Shown here: positions 37,468-42,671 of the stretch, one piece after another
Layout of the letters: each line of letters opens with the position of its first letter
How positions within the stretch are numbered: position 1 is the stretch's first letter
Program-made: the position numbers and the translations under genes
Assembly (NCBI GenBank): GCA_016710095.1
Contig: JADJLL010000041.1
Span: 1 to 42,671 of the forward strand
Source: Candidatus Eiseniibacteriota bacterium
GTDB lineage: Bacteria > Eisenbacteria > RBG-16-71-46
DNA length: 42,671 nt
Reading direction: 5' to 3'
Notes under the pieces: generated by a model
Seen by the model: the letters and a program-made list of their open reading frames with translations, nothing else
Told to the model about the DNA's origin: nothing
Database searches by the model: none

Positions 37468-39272
37468 CGCGTGGCTCCTTCCGTGACCGTGCGGCCTTCG
37501 TGGGCGAGCACGCCGTCCACGACGCTCTGCGCGTCGATCGGCAGGCCGTCGTAGTGCAGCACCGAGTGCACGCGTGCGGCGACGTCCGGCACTTCGGTGA
37601 TCAGCTTCTCGCGCAGCTGGCCGTCGCGGTTCTGCTCGACGACGTACACGCGCGGGTACTTGCGCGCGAACTCGTGCACCGACTGCGCGAGCGGCAGCGC
37701 GCGCACCCGCAGGTACGACGCCTTCACGCCCTGCTTCGCGAGCAGGTCGCGGGCCTCGAGCAGCGCCCAGTGCGACGAGCCGTACGCGATGAGGCCGACT
37801 TCGGCGCCCGGCGTGTCGAGCCGTTCGGGCTGCGGCATCAGCGCGCGCGCGTTCTCCATCTTCTTCTTCAGGCGGTCCATGCCGCGCACGTACGCCGCGG
37901 TGTTCTCGGTGTAGCGCGCGAGTTCGTCGTGACCGGAGCCGCGCGTGAAGTAGGTGCCCTTCGCGTTGCGGTTGCCGGGCAGCGTGCGCCACGGAATGCC
38001 GTCACCGTCGACGTCGCCGTAGCGCTGGAACTGGTCGATCTTGTCGAGCGCCGCCTCGTCGAGCACCTTGCCGCGGTCCCACGGCTGGGCCGGATACTCG
38101 AACGGATCGCTCATCCAATTGTTCATGCCGAGGTCGAGGTCGCTCAGCACGAGCAGCGGCATCTGCAGCCGCTCGGCGAGATCGAACGCCGTGCCCGCGA
38201 ACTCGTAGCACTCGGTGACCGAGCCCGGCAGCAGCACCGGGAAGCTCGTGTCGCCGTGCGACAGCCCCCACGCGAACGACAGGTCGCCCTGCATCGTGCG
38301 GGTCGGCAGGCCGGTGCTCGGGCCCACGCGCTGGATGTCCCACACGACCGCGGGAATCTCGGCGTAGTAGCCGTAGCCGAAGAACTCGGCCATGAGCGAG
38401 ATGCCGGGACCGCTCGTCGCGGTCATCGCGCGCGCGCCCGCCCAGCTGGCGCCGAGCACGTTGCCGATCGCCGCGATCTCGTCTTCCGCCTGCACGACCG
38501 CGAACGTCGCCTTGCCCGACTTCTCGTCGCGGCGATAGCGCTCGAGGTAGCCGATGAGCGCTTCGATCAGCGAGCTCGACGGCGTGATCGGGTACCACGC
38601 GACGACCGTCACGCCCGCGAACATCGAGCCGAGTGCGGCCGACGTGTTGCCGTCGATCAGGATCTTGCCGCCCGTCAGGTTGCGGCGCTCGACCTTGAAC
38701 GGCAGCGCGACCGGATTCGCCGCGGCGTGGTCGTAGCCCGCCTTCACGGCGGCGGCGTTCAGCGCGAGCGCCTTCGGCTTCTTGCCGAGCTGCGCGTGGA
38801 GCGCCTTCTCGACCTCGGCCTGCTCGATGCCGAGCAGCTGACCGGCGATGCCGACGTAGATCATGTTCACCACGAGACGGCGCAGCTTCACGTCGTTCGT
38901 GATCGGCTCCATGAGCTTCGCCATGGGCACGCGGTAGACCGTGCGGTCTTCCGGCACGTCCGGGAACTTGATCGAGTCGTTCGCGATGATGAGCGAGCCC
39001 GGCCCCATCGCGGCCACGTCGGTGGCGGCGGTCTCGGGGTTCATGACGACGAGGACGTCGTTGCGGGCGTGACGGGCGATGTACCCGTCTTCGTTCACAC
39101 GGATCGTGAACCAGGTCGGCAGGCCGGCGATGTTGGACGGGAACAAGTTCTTGCCGCTGACCGGGACGCCCATCTGCATGATGGACCGGAGCAGCACGTT
39201 GTTCGCCGTCTGGCTGCCCGAGCCGTTGACCGTGGCGACGTGAATGCTGAAGTCGTTGACGACGGATTTCAC
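37464..39272 (-). CDS. korA: 2-oxoacid:ferredoxin oxidoreductase alpha subunit (gamma-alpha fusion)
   Basis: About 602 residues from GTG 39272 (VKSVVNDFSIHVATVNGSGS). Residues 1 to about 190 are the gamma domain (VNGSGSQTANNVLLRSIMQMG, then PGSLIIANDSIKFP) and the rest is alpha, with the pyrimidine-site signature AWYPITPSSSLIEAL, the EDEIAAIGNVLGASWAGARAMTATSGPG block and a C-terminal transketolase-like domain. A longer frame to 39437 encodes Pro/Arg-rich sequence with no similarity, so the GTG was chosen. A GNRA-capped hairpin sits between GGAG and this GTG. It is coupled to korB, divergent from the hybrid kinase. Confidence 0.92.
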   Translation of the reverse strand: MKSVVNDFSIHVATVNGSGSQTANNVLLRSIMQMGVPVSGKNLFPSNIAGLPTWFTIRVNEDGYIARHARNDVLVVMNPETAATDVAAMGPGSLIIANDSIKFPDVPEDRTVYRVPMAKLMEPITNDVKLRRLVVNMIYVGIAGQLLGIEQAEVEKALHAQLGKKPKALALNAAAVKAGYDHAAANPVALPFKVERRNLTGGKILIDGNTSAALGSMFAGVTVVAWYPITPSSSLIEALIGYLERYRRDEKSGKATFAVVQAEDEIAAIGNVLGASWAGARAMTATSGPGISLMAEFFGYGYYAEIPAVVWDIQRVGPSTGLPTRTMQGDLSFAWGLSHGDTSFPVLLPGSVTECYEFAGTAFDLAERLQMPLLVLSDLDLGMNNWMSDPFEYPAQPWDRGKVLDEAALDKIDQFQRYGDVDGDGIPWRTLPGNRNAKGTYFTRGSGHDELARYTENTAAYVRGMDRLKKKMENARALMPQPERLDTPGAEVGLIAYGSSHWALLEARDLLAKQGVKASYLRVRALPLAQSVHEFARKYPRVYVVEQNRDGQLREKLITEVPDVAARVHSVLHYDGLPIDAQSVVDGVLAHEGRTVTEGATR

Positions 39273-39280
39273 GGGAAGTT

Positions 39281-39300
39281 CGGGTCTTGCGACCCGCTCC
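39281..39300 (-). promoter_or_regulatory. Shine-Dalgarno followed by a GNRA-capped hairpin upstream of korA
   Basis: On the minus strand GGAG (39300-39297) is followed at once by CGGGTC (39296-39291), GCAA (39290-39287) and GACCCG (39286-39281), a perfect 6-bp stem with a GNRA loop. AACTTCCC and the GTG start (39272-39270) come next. Folding would shorten the GGAG-to-start gap from 24 to about 8 nt, a normal distance. Structure-dependent initiation is inferred. Confidence 0.5.
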
Positions 39301-39557
39301 TTGGAGGTGGCGAGGACTCGGCCGGGCGGTCCGAGGGATGGCTCGCGAACGCGTCCGGGCGTTGATGAGGAGTCGCGGCCGACCGTAGGCGCACCCTCCC
39401 GGGGGGTCAAATTTGCCCGCGCCCCTTCGGCTTTCACGGTCCGCGACCGATAAGCGAGGTGTGCAAGGGGCTTTCACGCCCCGACGGCGCTCCCTCGCGC
39501 CGGCGAAGCCACGAAGGCATCGCTCCACCATTCTGTTTTCCGGAAGAGGCGCAGACC

Positions 39558-41258
39558 GTGATCACTCCCAGCTACGGCGCGGGCGGTTCGAACGAATCGC
39601 ACAGCCACTCCAACGATTCGCAGGGGCGGCTGCTCGACCAGCTCAACGAAGTCGTGTTCACCACCGACTCCGTGGGCCGTCTGCAGTACGTCAATGCCGC
39701 ATGGTCGCGCATCACGGGCATTCCCATCTCCGACGCGATCGGTCACGACGTCGTGGACTTCGTGATCGAGGAAGAGCGCGACCTCTGTCTCGCGCGCCAC
39801 CACCAGGTGCTCGACGGCCGCCGTGCGACCGCGCAGCACGAAGCGTGGTTCCGCACCGCCGAGGACGAGAAGCGCTGGCTCGCCGTGCACGTGCACGCGC
39901 AGACCGACGCGGCCGGCAAGGTCACGGGCCTCGCGGGCACGCTGTCCGACCTCACCGAACGCCGTCAGCTCGAGGACGAACTCCGCCAGCTCGCGTACGA
40001 GGCGCAGGAAGCGCGCGCCGACGCCGAGTCCGCCGCGTCGCTCGTGCGCGCGGAAGCCGAAGAGCTCGCGCGCGAGCGCGATCAGGCGACCGCCAGCGCG
40101 CGCGCGTCGGCGGAGTTCATCGCCAGCATGGCGCACGACCTGCGCACCCCGCTCAACGGCGTGCTGGGCATGATCGAGTTCCTGCTGCACTCATCGCTCA
40201 CCGAAGAGCAGCGCGACCAGGCGCTCACGATTCGCGGCAGCGCCGAGTCGCTCGTGCGCCTCGTCGGCGACATCGTGGACTTCTCGCGTGCCGGCGCGGG
40301 CCAGATCGAAGTGCAGTCGGAGGAGTTCGCGGTGCGCGACGTCGTGGACGACGTGGCCCGGCTCCTCGCGCAGAAGGCCGTCGCGAAGGGCATCACGTTC
40401 AGCGCGACCGTCGCCTCGACCGTGCCCGACCGCATGCGCGGCGACGCGGCGCACCTGCGCCAGGTGATCACGAACCTCGCCTCGAACGCCGTGCGCTTCA
40501 CCGAGGAAGGCAGCGTGACGGTCGCGCTCTCGCGCGCGCCGGGCATCCTCGCGGACGGCCGCGTGCCGCTGCGCATCGAGGTGCAGGACACCGACACGAC
40601 GCTGTCCGCCGAGAACCTCGCGGCGCTCATGGACCAGCGCAGCGTCGGCGGGGAGAAGCAGCACCTGTCCGGCAGCGCCGGACTCGGGCTCGCGATCTCG
40701 CGCCGTCTCGTCGAACTCATGGGCGGCACGATCGTGGTCGGCAGCGAGCCCGGTCAGGGCAGCGCGATCTCGGTCGAGGTGCCGCTCGAGCGCGTCGCCG
40801 CGGCGCCCAAGCCGTCGCAGGCGCCGAACTTCTCGCTCACGATGCGCCCGCTCGAACTGCGCGTGCTCGTCGCCGAGGACAACGCGGTCAACCAGAAGGT
40901 CGCCGTGCGCATGCTGCAGCGCTGGGGCATCACCGCGACCGTCGTGCCCGACGGCCGCGCCGCGGTCGAAGCGGTCGCGACCGGGCAGTTCGACCTCGTG
41001 CTCATGGACGTGCTCATGCCGCGGCAGAACGGTTTCGACGCGACGAGCGAGATTCGCCGCAACGAGACCGGCACCGGCCACCGCATCCCGGTGATCGCGA
41101 TGACCGCGCACGGACTGGCGCAGGAGCGCGAACGCTGCTTCGAGGCCGGCATGGACGGCTTCGTCGCGAAGCCGATCCAGACCGCCGAGCTCTACGCGGA
41201 GCTGGCCAAGTGGGCCGAGATCCGCGACATGGGAACGGAACAGCGCCAGGCGGCCTGA
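39558..41258 (+). CDS. Hybrid sensor histidine kinase (PAS-HisKA-HATPase-REC)
   Basis: 566 residues from GTG 39558, with GGAAGAGG ten bases upstream. It has no membrane helix, so it is cytoplasmic. PAS domain at about 20-140 (LDQLNEVVFTTDSVGRLQYVNAAW, FRTAEDEKRWLAVH), then a coiled coil (EDELRQLAYEAQEARADAESA). HisKA has SMAHDLRTPLNGVLG with His193. HATPase has the N box NLASNAVRFT and G2 box SAGLGLAIS, but the G1 box (normally DTGIG) reads DTDTT (344-348) and the F box is missing. The REC domain has acidic VAEDN, phosphoacceptor Asp484 (LVLMDVLMP) and Lys538 (VAKPI). The intact phosphotransfer residues but poor ATP site suggest weak or altered kinase activity. No separate response regulator adjoins it. 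It ends in a strong terminator. Confidence 0.92.
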   Translation: MITPSYGAGGSNESHSHSNDSQGRLLDQLNEVVFTTDSVGRLQYVNAAWSRITGIPISDAIGHDVVDFVIEEERDLCLARHHQVLDGRRATAQHEAWFRTAEDEKRWLAVHVHAQTDAAGKVTGLAGTLSDLTERRQLEDELRQLAYEAQEARADAESAASLVRAEAEELARERDQATASARASAEFIASMAHDLRTPLNGVLGMIEFLLHSSLTEEQRDQALTIRGSAESLVRLVGDIVDFSRAGAGQIEVQSEEFAVRDVVDDVARLLAQKAVAKGITFSATVASTVPDRMRGDAAHLRQVITNLASNAVRFTEEGSVTVALSRAPGILADGRVPLRIEVQDTDTTLSAENLAALMDQRSVGGEKQHLSGSAGLGLAISRRLVELMGGTIVVGSEPGQGSAISVEVPLERVAAAPKPSQAPNFSLTMRPLELRVLVAEDNAVNQKVAVRMLQRWGITATVVPDGRAAVEAVATGQFDLVLMDVLMPRQNGFDATSEIRRNETGTGHRIPVIAMTAHGLAQERERCFEAGMDGFVAKPIQTAELYAELAKWAEIRDMGTEQRQAA

Positions 41259-41277
41259 CCTCCGCCGGACTTTCGCC

Positions 41278-41317
41278 TCGGGCCCTTGCCGGAAACGGCG
41301 GGGGCCCGAACGCTTTT
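41278..41317 (+). terminator. Rho-independent terminator of the hybrid kinase gene
   Basis: The stem TCGGGCCC (41278-41285) with GGGCCCGA (41302-41309) encloses an inner GCCG-GAAA-CGGC hairpin, and TTTT (41314-41317) follows. It is 20 bp after the kinase stop. Confidence 0.8.
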
Positions 41318-41391
41318 CCGTTCGTCACACGCCCCTGACGGTTGGTCGCCTCCCGCTTGACCGGCCGAGTGAAAGCCCTACTGTCCCGCGC

Positions 41392-42147
41392 ATGTCCGAC
41401 TCCCACGCACGCATCGAGCCGCCCGCGGCGACGCTCGATGCCGCCCGCCGCTGGCTCACGCCGGTGCGCGAGGCGCTCGGCCCCGAGTTCCTGTCGGCGT
41501 ACCTGACCGGCAGCGTCCTCACGCAGGGCTTCGACGCCGCGCATTCCCGCATCAACATCCTCGTGATCGCGCGCGCGCTCGAAGGCGCCGTGCTCGACCG
41601 GATCGCCACCGCGATCCCCGAGACGCGCAAGCCGCCGCATTTCGATCCGCTGTTCCTCACGCGCGACCAGATGCTCGCGTCGCTCGACGTGTTCCCGATC
41701 GAATGGCTCGACCTCAGCGAACGCCACCTGCGCCTCGAAGGCGAAGACGTGTTCGGCGGCGTCGAAGTCCCGCGCACGTACCTGCGGCTGCAGTGCGAGC
41801 ACGAACTGCGCGGCAAGCACATCCGCCTGCGCCAGGAATACCTCGCGTCCGCCGGACGCGCCGACCGTCTCGCCGAAGTGCTGTCGCGCCTGTCGAGCGG
41901 CTTCCACACGATCTTCCGCACGCTGCTCCGCCTGCGCGGCGACGAAGCGCCGGCGCAGACCGAAGCGCTCATCGAGCGCGTCGCCGACGCCTACGGGCTC
42001 GACGCGCGCGCGCTGCTCGGCGCGCACCTGCTGCGGCGGGCCGGCGCCAAGAAGCCCTCGGCCGACACGGTGCGCGACACCTACCGTGCGTTCCTTCGCG
42101 AGATCGACCGGCTGATCGCGGCCATCGACGGACTGCGCACCACATGA
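41392..42147 (+). CDS. Nucleotidyltransferase-like protein, degenerate catalytic site
   Basis: 251 residues from ATG 41392. Residues about 25-58 (LGPEFLSAYLTGSVLTQGFDAAHSRINILVIA) follow the nucleotidyltransferase pattern hGS-x(9-13)-Dx[DE], but the usual catalytic Dx[DE] is replaced by Arg-Ile-Asn, so activity by the standard mechanism is not expected. The rest is helical (for example YLRLQCEHELRGKHIRLRQEYL, HTIFRTLLRLRGDEAPAQ), like the helical half of toxin- or antitoxin-type MNT/HEPN pairs or of small substrate-binding NTases. No partner toxin gene is seen. The stop overlaps the TPM gene start by 4 bp. The fold call is tentative. Confidence 0.6.
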   Translation: MSDSHARIEPPAATLDAARRWLTPVREALGPEFLSAYLTGSVLTQGFDAAHSRINILVIARALEGAVLDRIATAIPETRKPPHFDPLFLTRDQMLASLDVFPIEWLDLSERHLRLEGEDVFGGVEVPRTYLRLQCEHELRGKHIRLRQEYLASAGRADRLAEVLSRLSSGFHTIFRTLLRLRGDEAPAQTEALIERVADAYGLDARALLGAHLLRRAGAKKPSADTVRDTYRAFLREIDRLIAAIDGLRTT

Positions 42148-42671
42148 GCGCACGCGCCTTCGCGCGCGTGCTCGTCGCGGGGACGCTGCTTCTGGCGGCG
42201 GTCTTCGTGCAGCCGGCGCGCTCCCAGCAGGACGGCCTCGCCGCGATTCCTCCGCACGCGGGCTACGTCACCGACGCCGCGCAGGTCATCGACCCCGCGC
42301 GGCGCGCGGAGCTCGAGGGATTCCTCGACCAGCTCCAGAAGAAGACGGGCGCCGAGTTCGCCGTGTTGACGATCGCCACCACGGCGCCGGAGGCGCCCGA
42401 AGCTTTCAAAACCCGCGTCTTCAAGGAGTGGGGCATCGGCAAGAAGGGCGAGGACAACGGCGTGCTGCTGCTCGTCGCCATGCAGGAGCGCGCGCTGCGT
42501 TTCGAGACCGGCTACGGGCTCGAAGGCGCGCTGCCCGACGGCTGGCAGGCGCGCATGCTGCGCAACGTGGTCGTGCCCAAGTTCCGCGCGGGCGCTCCCG
42601 GCGAAGGGATCACGCTCGCCGTGGTCGAGTCGGCGAAGCGCATCGCGGCCGAGAAGGGCGTCACGATCGAG
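42144..42671 (+). CDS. TPM-domain (YgcG-like) exported protein, cut by the right edge
   Basis: The first 176 residues, from ATG 42144 in a 4-bp overlap with the previous stop. A signal peptide (FARVLVAGTLLLAAVFVQPARS) is followed by GYVTDAAQVIDPARRAELEGFL, the TPM-domain start, then FKEWGIGKKGEDNGVLLLVAM and FETGYGLEGALPDGWQARML, which is the conserved TPM core (GxGxEGxLPD). TPM domains occur in membrane-linked proteins of photosystem repair and in YgcG-type bacterial proteins; phosphatase activity is reported for some. A C-terminal membrane helix and Gly-rich tail, usual for the family, would lie beyond the window. Confidence 0.85.
   Translation, partial: MSARAFARVLVAGTLLLAAVFVQPARSQQDGLAAIPPHAGYVTDAAQVIDPARRAELEGFLDQLQKKTGAEFAVLTIATTAPEAPEAFKTRVFKEWGIGKKGEDNGVLLLVAMQERALRFETGYGLEGALPDGWQARMLRNVVVPKFRAGAPGEGITLAVVESAKRIAAEKGVTIE

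Overview
The window is GC-rich (roughly 70%), bacterial, and carries no rRNA, tRNA, CRISPR array, insertion sequence or phage gene that I can recognise. Large secreted multidomain proteins with FlgD-type or sorting-like Ig C-termini, an exported TPR-CHAT protein, a Pkn2-style Ser/Thr kinase remnant, a fused gamma/alpha 2-oxoacid:ferredoxin oxidoreductase and a cbb-less, ATP-synthase-rich core suggest a soil or sediment lineage near the FCB group, such as Candidatus Eisenbacteria. This placement is inference; no taxonomic marker was searched.

Layout. 1-3.9 kb: a broken secreted beta-propeller-like gene that runs off the left edge, a secreted CBM9/DOMON-like protein, a decayed Ser/Thr kinase, and a broken ArsR-type regulator. 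3.9-6.8 kb (minus strand): an operon of YVTN beta-propeller, SAM methyltransferase and cytochrome P450. 7.1-11.6 kb (plus): an exported methyltransferase-fold protein and a large exported TPR-CHAT putative protease. 11.7-16.6 kb (minus): a 1504-residue secreted HExxH metallopeptidase, coupled to a small exported helical protein. 16.9-21.8 kb (plus): a broken rhodanese/metallo-beta-lactamase gene and a broken secreted protein built from a repeated module.

21.9-29.1 kb (minus): a complete, uninterrupted F1Fo ATP synthase operon, atpZ-atpB-atpE-atpF-atpH-atpA-atpG-atpD-atpC. Its atpB is an AtpI-subunit a fusion with His-rich segments, and its epsilon subunit is short. 29.3-30.8 kb (plus): Nudix hydrolase, YajQ-family protein and a GNAT acetyltransferase. 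30.9-35.4 kb (minus): PPK2, a secreted CarboxypepD-reg protein, an AlkD-like protein and an M20 dipeptidase. 35.5-36.3 kb (plus): ferredoxin and ACT-domain protein. 36.4-39.3 kb (minus): 2-oxoacid:ferredoxin oxidoreductase KorA/KorB. 39.6-42.7 kb (plus): a hybrid histidine kinase, a nucleotidyltransferase-like protein and a TPM-domain protein cut by the right edge.

Functionally the window mixes core energy metabolism (ATP synthase, KorAB, ferredoxin, polyphosphate kinase) with a large exported proteome. Many genes are tightly packed with 4-bp ATGA/GTGA overlaps. About ten genes need one or more frame changes to read through. These are clustered (0.5-3.8, 16.6-20.7, 30.7-36.2 kb), whereas 3.9-16.6 and 21-30.6 kb are clean, so indel errors in poorly covered stretches are a serious alternative to true pseudogenes. 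The most unusual items are the AtpI-AtpB fusion with His-rich linker and tail, the repeated-module secreted protein, the metallopeptidase plus small helical partner, and a GNRA-capped hairpin between the Shine-Dalgarno and the GTG of korA.
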